A stretch of 64,000 bases of DNA from Ursus arctos. Lineage: Eukaryota; Chordata; Mammalia; Carnivora; Ursidae. The position numbers were made by a program, and so were the translations under genes. Positions 1-11,649 of the stretch are shown here, piece by piece. The stretch is taken from the NCBI RefSeq assembly GCF_023065955.2, contig NW_026622985.1:73459931-73523930 (forward strand). Reading direction: 5' to 3'. Numbering within the stretch: the stretch's first letter is position 1; every line of letters begins with the position of its first letter. The notes below the pieces were generated by a model. The model was not told where the DNA came from, did no database searches, and saw only the letters and a program-made list of their open reading frames with translations.

Positions 1-2933
1 GCCCGCTGGAAATCTCGTCAGCCCATCACGCAGTGCTTTATCTGCAGCGCCCCGGGGGGAAATGGACACATACGCATCCTAGTCTCACCACACATGTGCT
101 ATTATGTTTAGAATACGTAACTGGGAAACGGGACAGATATCCATATCTGATGTGTGTAGTAATACAGACGAGGCTTAGCCAAGCAAGCTTCACACTAACT
201 CAAGATTAGGACTATTTTGCAATCTTATTTTAAAAATAGCAGTATCAATAGAAGTAGTTTAAAAATTCCTGACCACTAAAGTTCTTTGTTGTTTTCCTTT
301 GTTAATTTTCTTTTTTATTATTTGGAAATGTACATACAAAAGAAAATATACCAACACCTGGGCACACAACTTTTTCCCCCAAAAATGGTCTGACTGAGTG
401 TACTTCACATGGTTTCAACAAAGTTCAGGGAACTAAACCAAAATTCAAGCTACTCACTATCAGTTATTATTTCATATCCCTTTGAGTATGAAATAAATGG
501 AAATGAAGTAAATCTCTAGAAATTTATAATCTGAAACAGTTAATATTATTGACAGATTTTTCTGAAGAAGGAATAATGAATAGGAGGTGGCCATGCATAA
601 ACAACAGAAATAACGGGGAAACAGACTGATTTCAAATCTCTTGATTTGGTTATTAGAACAGTCTTATTTTAAATTTTATTTTACAAAATAAATATAAGTC
701 GTTTCCCTCTTGTAAACCACAATCGATGTGAGACCAAATATGGCAAGAAACAGAGGAGATCATTGAGGTTCTGGCACAAAATACTGTGATTTGGCCATAA
801 AGGAAAACACACACTTAACTGGCTTCTTGCAAGGAACAGCTAAGAGCACAAAGCCCATTCTATGCAAAGGCTGGGTTCTGCAAAATTTACCAGCTAATAA
901 ACTTTAATGGCACTTTTCATTCACACTGCTATTAGTGCAAAAGCAATAAAAAAATTCTGACAAACTTTTTTTCCAAAGGACTATTTTCCACATTTCACTT
1001 CAAAACAGCCCCAACAGCCCTTGCTTTATCCTGGTGACTTAATGGGGAAGGTTTACATAAGCTAACAGTGATGTATGCATTCAACTGAAATGGCAGCATG
1101 TACCCATTTAGTACCGCTATGATACCCGGAAGATATTTGCAGATGGCCCCCAACAAAAGAGAAGAAAGTATCTTCTAGAATTAGATTATATTAGAATCAA
1201 AACATTTCCTTTCAAATCCCTTCAATTAATTCATTTCATATTTGTTATAAGTTGGGAGATGTATCATATAGTAGTACATATAACATAAAAGCGATTCAAA
1301 CTGTTTCAAAATCCATAGAAAGTAAACTCATTTCTAAAACCCTTTTAATGGTCAAAAAGAACATAATCAAAAGCTGTGGTGAAGGGATCAGGGATTAATT
1401 CTACTACTACTGTCTATTGCTTGAATGTCAAGGAGATACATGTACTTTCTGAAAACAAAAAATTTGAAGCGACCATCTTTTTATCAATAAAATCCAGAAA
1501 CTGAGTCTGGAACCAACTACTCTTTCACTCTCCGAAATACGCGAAGTTTCTAGGGATGGCGTGAAAATACGATTCTCAAAGACAGCAAGAACATTCCTAT
1601 TTTAACAGGAGATTTCATTTTGAAGAGAGTTTTTAACCTGTATTAAACAAGTCAGAATCTGCCCTGACTTTTCAATTTTTAATAGAGAAGAACCCATAAA
1701 TTCTCTCTTCTTACTAAGAGCTGTCAGACATGGGAAGCATGAGTGTTTTCAGCCAGGTTCAGATGTGTGGCAGCACCAAAGCATCGTTTACATGCAAATT
1801 AGAGTATGCAAAGCACCCATTAGTCTGTAATTACTGCTTAGTATTCAAAACAGTCTCACAGTACAGTAACACATTCCCCACAGAATCTTTAATAACTGTA
1901 TCAGTACCGAAAGGACTTCACTTTTAGCACACAACTGCTAAAATGCCTCTGAAACAAATACAAAAGAATCTCCCTCTCTTCTTCAAAGTTCCTACACATT
2001 AAAATGTCAAAGGGTTACGTGGGGAACTTGTCTCAAATGCGAGTGCCCCGTCTCTACCCCTTCTTCCTCTGCCTTTCCCTCTATTCTGATTTAGCAGATC
2101 TGGCCTCTATTGTGCCTTTTTAAGAACTGCCCTGGGTGACTCCTCCTGTAGACAGTCCAAGGACTACTTGTTGAAAAACATCATCTTCCCGAAACAGAAT
2201 TTCTCTATGATGCCTGGAGTGGAAAAATCTGGCCGGCCATCATGAGAGCAGCCAGCAACCAGACATGTAAAGGGGCTCAGCGTCACCGGTGATAAATGCA
2301 CCAACTGTCACCAATGAAGTGGACAAACATTAAGAAAGTAATAACGCCCTGTGTGAGCAAGGCTGAAGCTTGACAAACCCAATATGACTGGTAAAATCTT
2401 CAGACTGAGAAACCCTTATCCGTGTTCATTCTCACATAGCTCTAAAAGTTGATTTCAACTGATAAAATGAAAGAGAAAAAATGCTTAAGAGCTGTTTTCA
2501 TGTAGCCAAGTTTCAAACAGTGTTTCTAGGCTGAAATGAACACACAGCAACTCTTCAAATATACTTCTTAAAGAAAGATGGCTCAGCCTGTTGGGAACCG
2601 AAGATTCCTGCTTCCTCGTCATCAGGGTACAGCTGAGGTGGGCATTTTATGAGGCTTACATGCAGATTTCCAAGCTTTCCCAGATCTTGTTGTAAATGCG
2701 AATTTTTCCTATTATACATTCAGAAGTTGGCAAAATTATTTTTTGGACGCATATTATTTCTAGTCTATTATATCCATGTTTAAGCAACCTGTGGAATTCA
2801 AGACATATAGTACAGCAAATAAAATATTACAAATTATGATTTGGAACTATGCTTTAGACACAGACAAGAAAATGTTAATTTTCAGAAGTATTGGGACCAT
2901 CATTGTTATCATACAGTATAAACATTCAAATCA
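1..2933. other. Part of TSPAN12 intron 5, no gene seen
   Basis: AT-rich, largely repeat-poor intronic sequence. I looked on the minus strand for the next TSPAN12 exon and for any other coding similarity and found none. Short open frames here have no family features. Confidence 0.6.
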
Positions 2934-3066
2934 GGGGAGCTGGGTGGCTCAGTGGATTGAGCCTCTGACTTGTGATCTAGGCTCAGGACTTGATCTCATG
3001 GTCATGAATTCGAGCCTCACATCGGGTTCCACGCTGGGCGTGGAACCTACTTAAACAAACAAACAA
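2934..3066 (+). mobile_element. Can-SINE, antisense to TSPAN12, next to exon 5
   Basis: A short tRNA-derived SINE beginning ggggagctgggtggctcag, with the 'ctgggcgtggaacctactta' type ending and an AAAC-rich tail. Direct repeats (about aaacattcaaatca, 2921-2933 and after 3066) mark the insertion. It has no CT-rich body, so it belongs to a short older subfamily. Its tail edge lies about 110 bp from the exon 5 donor. Confidence 0.85.
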
Positions 3067-3175
3067 AAAACATTCAAAATCATAACCATGTGCCTAAACA
3101 ACTCCAAAGTATATGGTTCAGAAGGCTGAACTGGATATTGTTCCAGATCATGACTATTTCCCACTTTGGACTCAC

Positions 3176-3250
3176 CATAATTTCCTGCTCATATGTCCAA
3201 ACACCACAAGCCAGTTCTACACAGAAAATGACAAGCAAACTTCCAAAGTA
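3176..3250 (-). CDS. TSPAN12: TSPAN12 coding exon 5 (residues 96-120)
   Basis: This 75-bp exon reads [20 protein letters not shown] followed by EQEIM on the minus strand. It completes TM3 and starts the large extracellular loop, which carries the CCG motif and the FZD4/Norrin-related functions. That loop's remaining exons are outside the window. The acceptor is a pyrimidine-rich tract ending ctacag (AG at 3252-3251) and the donor is gtgagt at 3175-3170; both junctions are phase 0. Residue 119 is Ile, where I recall Leu in human and Val in mouse, a conservative change. A Can-SINE lies about 110 bp past the donor. Exon 6 (beginning VPVQW in human) was looked for between 1 and 3170 and not found. 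Confidence 0.95.
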
Positions 3251-3834
3251 CTGTAGAAGAACAAAAAATTAATGCTGTTAGGATAGAATACAAAAAAATA
3301 TGGTCATCAGAGACAAGCTAAATATTATTCAGCATCGTTCACTCAATGGACAAGAAAACAGAGGCACATATTTAATAAGCTCCCTTGGGAGGTGTTGAGA
3401 AAAGTGTCCACAAATTTAGAAAAATGTACAGACAACATTCGATACTCACCTAAATGGGCCATTTGACTAGTGCTCTATTTATCAAGCACTTTCCTAATTC
3501 ACTCACTCAAGGATCTTGTGAAAGGGATAGGACTACCTCATTTTACAAATGACAAAACTAATGCAAAAAGTAGACAATGTGAGCTGCTCAAAAATGTGCA
3601 TAGTAAATTTGGGGGGGCTAGAGCCTTGCGGCTGTGTTCCTTGTGTCGCACCTCCACACCCCTCCAGCTGTGGGGGTACCTTTGCAGAAATAAACAGTAA
3701 AAGCGGAAGAAAGAATGGGCTCCCTGAAAGTTCTCTTCACTAATTCCGGCAGAAATAATGGCGTCATGGATCTTCCACTCCTTCTGTGTCACTAGGTCAG
3801 GGTGGGGGTACCTGGTAGTGATGATTATTGACTA

Positions 3835-3935
3835 ACCCCCTGTACTGGAATGACATCTCCCTTGAGGGCAGGAACTTCATTGTGACAAAGTGGGTGCTAA
3901 GTAAATATTTGTTACATGAAAGGATAAATGAAAAC
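3835..3935 (+). repeat. L2/MIR-like 3' end relic
   Basis: The phrase 'gtgggtgctaagtaaatatt' followed by tgttacatgaa resembles the shared 3' end of L2 and MIR elements. The rest is too diverged to place. Confidence 0.5.
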
Positions 3936-4169
3936 AAAGCAGAGCGATATCCTAGTAGAAGACTGGGAGCTGCCTTGGGCTGGGTGATCTTTACGAAGGT
4001 AATTTTTAAGATGAGTCAGTAATGACAAGGAGAAGGCAATGCTGGTAAGATTTGTGGAAAAGCAATCCAGGAACAGGAAATACCAAATGCAAGGCCACGT
4101 TTTGGGTCAAGCCAGTTAGTTAAGAACTCAAGGTAACTGGAGCACAGGAGGGGGCGGGGTGGGCACAAC

Positions 4170-4400
4170 CAGTGTAAGTAGATGACGATGAGAAGATAAA
4201 GAGCCAGATCTCCAAGGGCAGTAGAAAGGATTTTGGCTTTTATTCTAAGTGTAATCAAAATCCAGCAGCATGTGACGGTCTGACATACATTATAAAAAAC
4301 ATAATTCTGGCTGTTTTGTAAAGAAACAACCTGTAGGAAAGCAAAGATGTGGTCAGGGCAACTAAATAAAAAATTGCTGAACTAGGATGGTAGCAGGGAA
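4170..4400 (-). repeat. L2 LINE relic
   Basis: Read in this orientation it shows the typical reverse L2 text: 'aggattttggcttttattct', then a gtgac motif and 'attctggctgttttgtaaag'. Divergence is high, as expected of an old LINE. Confidence 0.6.
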
Positions 4401-4617
4401 ATGGGGGGGGGGTGGAAGGATAATAGGATTGTGAGCCGTCAAAATGTGAACGCTGAGTTTCTTTGCTCATGATTTTTGCCAAAAAAGGGGAGGAGGAAAT
4501 AAAAGATCTAGAAAATTGAGCTTATTTGCTACTACTTTTAGGATATATCCCTATGATTTAAAAATATAAATCACTGCTATTAGTTTTAATTTGCTTCTTT
4601 CATATAAAGACATAAAT

Positions 4618-4640
4618 TATATATATATATATATATATAT
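4618..4640. repeat. (TA)n microsatellite
   Basis: About eleven uninterrupted TA units; likely length-polymorphic. Confidence 0.95.
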
Positions 4641-5563
4641 GGCTGCATAATATCTTAGATAAGAACACAGTTTGAAAATCAAAATTGGTTCAAAAGATAA
4701 AGTAATATTTCCTTAAGGGTATCCCATTCTAGAAGCACTTTTATTTTCAGTATATGCAGTACTCTTGGTCAGCTTCCATCTACTCAAATCTCATTGCCTT
4801 ACTTTAAAGATTTTAGCCTTAAAATGATGATTAGAAGAAATTTTGTGAACACAAGTACTCTCAAGTCAGTTTTCCTCCAAACTATCATGGTTTATGTAAG
4901 AGATTTTTAAACATGAACAATACCACATGTGCACCTTATGTTACAAAGAGACCAAATATTCAATAACTGTACGCTAGATCCATTTTTTCTACCTTTGATA
5001 AGACCCTACAAGACAGTAAGACTTCAGAGAAAAATTACACCATGGGATATTTTTGTTTTCCCAAATCCCTACCCTATTTTTTTTTCAAAATTGATGTTTG
5101 CTTATGATGAAAACCAAAGCAGCCCTGAAAAGGCAACACATCCCTAAAATAAAACATGAACATGGCCGCTAGTGCTGGTCAGGAGATAACTTTACCGTGC
5201 CTTGGGGATCACCATGCAGATTTCTGCATTGATTTTATACCCTTTTAGGTCCCTCTTGAGTCACTTCTCTTGTTTCTCGCCTCCTGGAGTCACCGGCCAG
5301 TTTACGACCTCTGTGCTGTAGGAGCAGAAGGGCCCCGAGCACAGAAGCGAGGGCAAAGTGCCCGGATGTAAGCAATACTCGCAATACCTGAGTAACTCTA
5401 CCAGGCCTTCGGATCCAAACCGTGTAGTAACCACGTGCACGACAGCACCTCCGATTTCTTACAGCGAGCTTTGCCATGGGTTAGCAACACCGTAACTTAA
5501 GCGTCCCCAGGCATGCATAAAGTATATATAACAAAACAATCTCTCATTAAAAACTCAAAACGA

Positions 5564-5738
5564 GGGGTGCCTGGATGGCGCAGTCGGGCTCCACGCTCAG
5601 GGCAGAGTCTGTTTGAGATTCTCTCTTCCTCTTTCCCTCCCCTCGTGCACTCACGCGTGTGCGGGCTCTCTCTTGCTCTCTCTCTCTCTCTTTCAAATAA
5701 ATAAATAAGTCTGAAAACAAAAACAAAAACAAAAAACA
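5564..5738 (+). mobile_element. Can-SINE with internal deletion
   Basis: The head (ggggtgcctggatggcgcag) runs directly into 'tcgggctccacgctcaggg', so the middle of the tRNA-related part, including the B-box area, is missing. A (CT)n body and an AAATAAATAAATAAG tail followed by AAAAAC units complete it. The direct repeat aaaaactcaaaac flanks both ends (about 5549-5561 and 5739-5751), so the deletion is within one insertion. Confidence 0.9.
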
Positions 5739-6539
5739 AAAAACTCAAAACTGAAATTACCCTTCATGGGGAGGAGGGTGTCTCCATAAGCTGGACACTC
5801 CTTTAACTCTGGGAAAACTCCAAAATGATTTTATCTTTCAGATTTCCAATGATGTCATTTGATGCAAGCTCTTCCGTATGAAACAGTTCTCCTGTCTTTA
5901 GTCTACTTATACGCAGGAGCACAGATTATTTGATCTTCAGATTGAAAATACAAGTTCCAACCACGCTGTAAAACTTTCTTGGACCAAATTAAATCTAAAC
6001 TTTAATTCAAATCATATATATGAATATGAATATATATATTATTTTGCAAACGATGCTACAGCTTCACGGTCAGCTGCCCTTGCTCTGCTGTCATTGTGTT
6101 GGCCTCACACATCCAGTCTTCTAATTCCAAGGAAAACATTACCCCAACTTTTTCTTTTCCAGTGAGCTCCGAGGCCTCGATGGTCATCCTCCTATTGACT
6201 AGCCCAGAGAATCACTCTGCCACGATTTCGTTTAGGGCTGGATCTGAGTGAGGCATTGATTAATCCGTAGTTTGAACAGAACAAAGCTAGCAAAGAACAA
6301 AGCAACAGCTCCCGCTGCCCTCTGCTATGGTACCACGCGCACATCCATATCGTGTTCCATGGCGAAGCCATCCGTCGTCCTCGGCAGTACTGGGAACATG
6401 GACGTGTCTGCCCTGACAGTGTCAGCCTGTGTCTCTGGCGCTGCTCCTTTCCCCGTGCACACGCCTGGGTGAGATGGTCTGTGCCAATCTGGTGTGCAGA
6501 CCAATCTGCCCCTTTCACCTCCTTGGGTGCTGTCCTTCC

Positions 6540-6690
6540 TGAGTGGTGGGAAGAGCTCAGAATTTGGAGTCGGAAGACTGAAGTTCAAACCCAGCTCTAA
6601 ACACGCTCTGTGACCTCTGGCAAATCATTCAGCTGGCCTGGCTTCAGTTTGCCCGTCTGTGTCACAAAGATAAAAATAAAGCCCTCTTCG
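6540..6690 (+). repeat. MIR SINE relic
   Basis: MIR core text is recognisable: 'gttcaaacccagctct', then tgtgacctctggcaaatcat and a cagtttgcccgtctgtgt segment in the right order. Confidence 0.7.
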
Positions 6691-7763
6691 CTATTATGAT
6701 CAAAGCTGATGTGAAACATGGGAAAGTGGTTTGAAATTTTTTTAATTTTAAATTTGTAAAACATATACAAATGCTGTCCTGAACCATTCTGTGCAATCCA
6801 ATCCAATATCGACTTGTCCTCTCTGCTCGTACAGACAGGGCCTGCATTCCCCACAAAGCGACGCGGTTTCTTCCTCATCATCGTTCTCCAGCGATTGCCC
6901 TCTCGTTCTTTACCACTTGATTTTTCTCCATCCCTCTGTGTATAGCAGGGCTCCCCTGCCTGCTGTGCACCAGGCCTCAGAGGCTTTGGCTTTTAAACCA
7001 GTTGGCTGCCTCACACACAGGCCACAGAGCTCACTTAACTGCCAGACCATCGGTTCTGGCTGGCAGGGCTCTTGTTCTTAAGCACTATTTTATCCCCAGT
7101 AAGTACCTATCTCTAAGCAGCACCTGTCACACAGCAAGTCGTCAATAAATGTTTGGTGGAAATAATGATTAGTTTACCAACTAAAAAGATTTCCTTGAGA
7201 TTCTCTAATTTGAACGGAGTTTCCTGCAAACATTTGATTCCCTTTGACTTCTGCTTACACATTTAACGAAGTTTTAAATATTGCCTTTTCTGTTTTACTG
7301 TTGTCCTCCTGGCGGATTATTCTATGACAATCCAGTGTGCCTTTAAACATTTGGGACAATTTAATGAAGCTAAAGAAAAGGGGCCGTGTGCGGACTCCCC
7401 TGTCTTTCCTCAGCTACTAAGGACTAAACATTTCAAACAAATGAAGGATGAGAAACTGGTGTTTATACAAGGAAATTAGAATGCGATCATTTGCATGACA
7501 AACTATTTTATTTGCTTGAAAAATTATTCAATACAGAGTTCCTTAAAATAGCTAAGTTCCTCTACTGTAATTAAACTAAAATTTGTGTTCAACGAGTAAG
7601 TTTTTTCTTTAACTATTTGTTCATGAAAATAAAACTGCATCAAATGAGGCAAGCAGACAATAGGACATACCCCCCAAATGATGCAATTAATTAGTGATTT
7701 TTTCCCCCACCAAATCTCTCACGCTGAGACTAATTACCTTCAGTTAAAAAATGAGAACCCTCT

Positions 7764-7998
7764 AGAGGCACCTGGGCGGCTCAGTTGGTTAAGTGGCTGC
7801 CTGCAGCTCTGGTTATGATCGCAAGGTCTTGGGATGGAGCCCCCCCCACAACCCCCACCCCCCCCCCCCCCCACACACACACACGGGACTCCCTGCTCAG
7901 CGGGGAGCCTGCTTCTGCCCCTCCCTTCTGCTCCTGCACCCGGCAGGTGTGCTCTCTCACTCTCAATCTCTCTCTTAAATAAATAAAATCTTTAAAAA
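7764..7998 (+). mobile_element. Can-SINE with expanded C/CA tract
   Basis: A full-length tRNA-derived SINE with head, CT-rich body and AATAAATAAAATC tail. The middle holds an expanded run of C followed by (CA)n at about 7840-7884. The flanks aaaaatgagaaccctct and aaaaaatgagagctctc are a diverged target-site duplication. Confidence 0.9.
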
Positions 7999-8097
7999 AA
8001 AATGAGAGCTCTCACTGGGTTGGATAAAAGAAGATCAAATAAAACATTGTCTGTGAAATTGCTTTGTTGACTCTTTTTAAACTAGACAGATGAGAAG

Positions 8098-8310
8098 AAC
8101 ATGGGCTCTGACATAAAATAGACTTGGCTTTAGATTCTGGCTCCTGTACATATCAGTTGGATGAACTCAGGCAAACCACTAAGCCTCAGTTTCCTGATTT
8201 GTAAGATGAGAACACTAAGAATTACCTTGCGGTGTGGTGCTAAGGATTCAGTCGGGTAGAGTGCTGTTGCGTGGTAAGCACTCCCTAAATAGTAGCTCTT
8301 ATAACCACAT
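8098..8310 (+). repeat. MIR SINE relic
   Basis: Near full-length MIR: 'gattctggctcctg', 'gcctcagtttcctgatttgt', aagatgagaac, and a 3' part with 'gtaagcactccctaaatagt' in consensus order. Confidence 0.8.
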
Positions 8311-11284
8311 CACAGCATCTGTTAGAATACAAACTCAATGAGGACAAGAGGTACCATTTTGGCTTAAATACGTAGCATGCTGACTGGCGTAGAGCAGGTC
8401 CTCGAGGCCCGATCTTGAATCGGTGCGCTGTGATCAGCGGGTGGTGCTAACACTGTTTATCTCCTTTGACCAGGATCAGTGACACTCCCGCTAAGGGACA
8501 TTTAATCCCACAAGCTATTTGACAAAATCTTTACAAAAATCCCTATCCAGTGAGAATATAGCTGGCATTTTTCCAAACATCTTTATTAGGAAGCCAAGCA
8601 GGAAGTGGTGGGTGGGGAGCCTAACTTCTTTTTATAAAGGACTGAAACCAATTTGTATTTTTAAACTAAGACTGGCCAAGAAATGATAAGAAAGGCACAG
8701 GTTAACCACTCCGTTTGTCCACTGGAAGTATTTGAGGAGGAAGAGAAGGACATGAAATCCCACCTTCCTCTTTAAGCCCTTGGTGACTTGCAGGTAAATG
8801 CATCCCCAATAGAAACAGAGAGGATTTATTCCTCACTATTAAAGGTTATTTCGTCTGATTATATGTATACAGACAAAACAGTAAAATCTCAAGGAGGTCC
8901 CTTCTTAAATAAACATTTACTTATAAAAATGATTTGGTTCCCTGATACCACCCACCCCAGGATTTCCTCCTAAAGAAAGCAGATTAATAAACATATGCCC
9001 CTATTCCTTCACCCTCCTGAAATTTCGATAAAATTAAAATAAAGGATCTTTTTTTTTAAGGCATAAGCCCAGGGATAAAGGAAAAGGAGACAGCAAGTAT
9101 AGTTTGGAACGTGCAGATTTCTCAGCAGTCCCCCAAAAGCTGAAGGCTTAACCCGTAGTGCGGAAAGTTGAAAACAACAGAATCCCGCAAATGCTCAGAC
9201 ATTGGCAGCTAGGATACCTCTGGACGTGGACGAAGGTGGGGCTAAAAATAGAATGACTTGTTGCAAACCTTTTCAGGAAGAAATTAGACCCCAGGTCCCT
9301 TTCCCCACATGAGGTAGCTGGGTGACTACCCAGACCCATCAGTACAGAAGGTGAGGGTATTTATTCTGTGGAGACAGGAAAACACAGTCGCAGGACGGGG
9401 GACCCTAGATACAGTGGAGGGTAAAGCATAGAACTGGAAAAGAGAATTGAAGTTCAAATTTACATACCTTTTCCACAAAGGTTCAAAACTCCAATCAAAC
9501 CAAAATATGCATTGGATTTCTAGTAGAATACTAGAAGTGAAAGGGCAATGGAGGAACGGCTTCAACATTCTGAGGGAAAAAAACTGATTTCTAACCTATA
9601 ATTCCATCGCAATTAAAATTATCATGAGAAAGCAAACAAAACCATTTTTAGCCATATAGGCTTTTAAAAATTTATCTCCTCTGCGTGCTTCGTTAGGAAA
9701 CTACTGGAAGATGTGCTCCCTAAAATGTGAGACTGAACAGAAGAGGACAATGACTTGGAATCTAAAAAACAAGGAATCTAAACCGAGAGACAAGCAAAGG
9801 AAATCCCAGAATGGTAGTAATGGGATAGCCCATGATGGCAAGGGTTTCAGCAGGCCTAGACTGGAGCAGGTCTAGAATGTTCTGAGACAGATTTCTTTAA
9901 AAAAAAAAAAATCAATATATATTCGAATATGTAAAGAGAACAGTTACACCAGCGTGAGTTCAGAGTTGAATTACACAGAAATACACAGAAAATAGAGTTA
10001 TGCTAATTCCAAGAAAAACAAAGTATTATTCCAGAAAGAAAAATTAAACGCAGTACTTTCCTTGGCCCAGCTGAGAATAGCATTTACATAGTTATAATCT
10101 TAAAGACTGATCTATCCAGAGTTATAACATATCTGTGTTGAGGTGTGATAGGAAGTTTGCACGAGAAGTTGGGGCACGGGGGCAGGAAAGGGTGCCAGAT
10201 CTCCATCTTAAGAAGTTCTTCATCGTAAGAAGTCAATGGGTAGTGCTTAAAGCTAAACGCTCAAAGAATGAGAAGAATTACATAAATATGAGATTTAGAG
10301 ATGGGGAAGTAAATTCTAAGGGCATCTGCTAAAACAAAATTGAACGTGGCTGCCTCTTGGAGTGGAAAATCGGAGGGTGGAAGACTACTATTTCTCATAA
10401 TAAGGCTTTGAGAATTAAATTAACTGTAAATGATGAAGCACTTCGGTAAAAGTAAAAGCAAAATTAGAACAAACAATAGTCCCCCTGAAGCCTTGACACC
10501 AAAGAGAAGGAGGTTGGAGGCGGAAGGATTATCTGTGTTTTACACAGAAAAAGTTATTCAAAAGGCTGAGAATGATAAGCGGCGCAATTATACTTCATGG
10601 TTACTGGAACTAAAGGGGGTGGGTGGCAACTGGAAACTCTATGCTCAGGCGCTGTCATCCTTTCGCTAAATGTACCTTCCGTAGCTCAAAATAGGAGTGC
10701 TGTAATAAAATACAAAAAGTGTATACTTAAATGTGACTTGGAGACCCAACCCGGCGGTATCTCTCGTTCACTCGACCCTCTTTGGCAGTTTGGATCTCTC
10801 CTGCAATACTGCTCATTGAAACCACACATGCGGTCTGCTTAAATCAGTGTGGGTTGGATTATTTTCCACGACAGTTCATTTCAGTCACAAAATGATGAAG
10901 CTTAGAACTCTATGTTATGGACAATTTCATTCGATGAAGGAGGCCTGGATTTAGTTCATTTTCTGGAAAGAGATATATATGTTCGTATATTCAAGTATGG
11001 TGATTATAGAGCAGTAAAAGTATATAAAGTGTATTGAAAGTATGTGAAAATATACTTCTATAACTATATGCTTGAATCTACTATATGTGCAAATATGTGT
11101 GAGTGCACAGATGCACATACATGCATGCACAAATAATTTATTGTGCCACAGATTTACATGCACTATATAATGTACTCCTTAAAAAATGTTACAAAAACAT
11201 CATTATCTCTATTTTTTAGAAAGAGAAAATGGAGTTATAGGCACATTCATCCACAACGGAGAGGCAACAGACCACTAAGTCTTT

Positions 11285-11480
11285 CAGAGCACAGGCTCTG
11301 AAGTCGAGCATCCTAGATTCAGATCCCAGCTTTACCTCTTAATAGTTGGGCAGACCACTTAACTTTTCTGCGTTTCAATGTCCTTATCTGTAAAATGGGG
11401 ATAACAATAGTGCCAAGCCCACAGTCTGGTTAGCAGAATTTAATGAGCCAATACATGTAAAACGCACAACAGTGGCGGGC
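11285..11480 (+). repeat. MIR SINE relic
   Basis: Shows 'cagatcccagctttacctct', 'ttatctgtaaaatggggata' and 'atacatgtaaaacgcacaac', the consecutive hallmarks of MIR. A shorter reverse MIR-like piece may precede it at 11185-11260. Confidence 0.85.
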
Positions 11481-11649
11481 CCATTGCACGTGTTCTGTTA
11501 GGGATGGGGGGGGTAGCAATACCTCATGAGCCACCATCTCTAGACCCCCAACTTCTGAATATGTTCACGCGTGTTTATACAAAACCTCTCTTACCTTTGA
11601 ACTAATGGGGAATGACTTAAAACCTTATGTTCCCATCTTTGATCTCTCC

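Noticed and set aside
121..160. Possible TSPAN12 exon 6 start (minus-strand 'tcagatatgg' reads Ser-Asp-Met)
   Set aside because: The next residues do not match the family (VTLKAR expected) and there is no splice signal.
5497..5748. Minus-strand open frame with ERERERE motif
   Set aside because: Complement of the CT-rich body of a Can-SINE.
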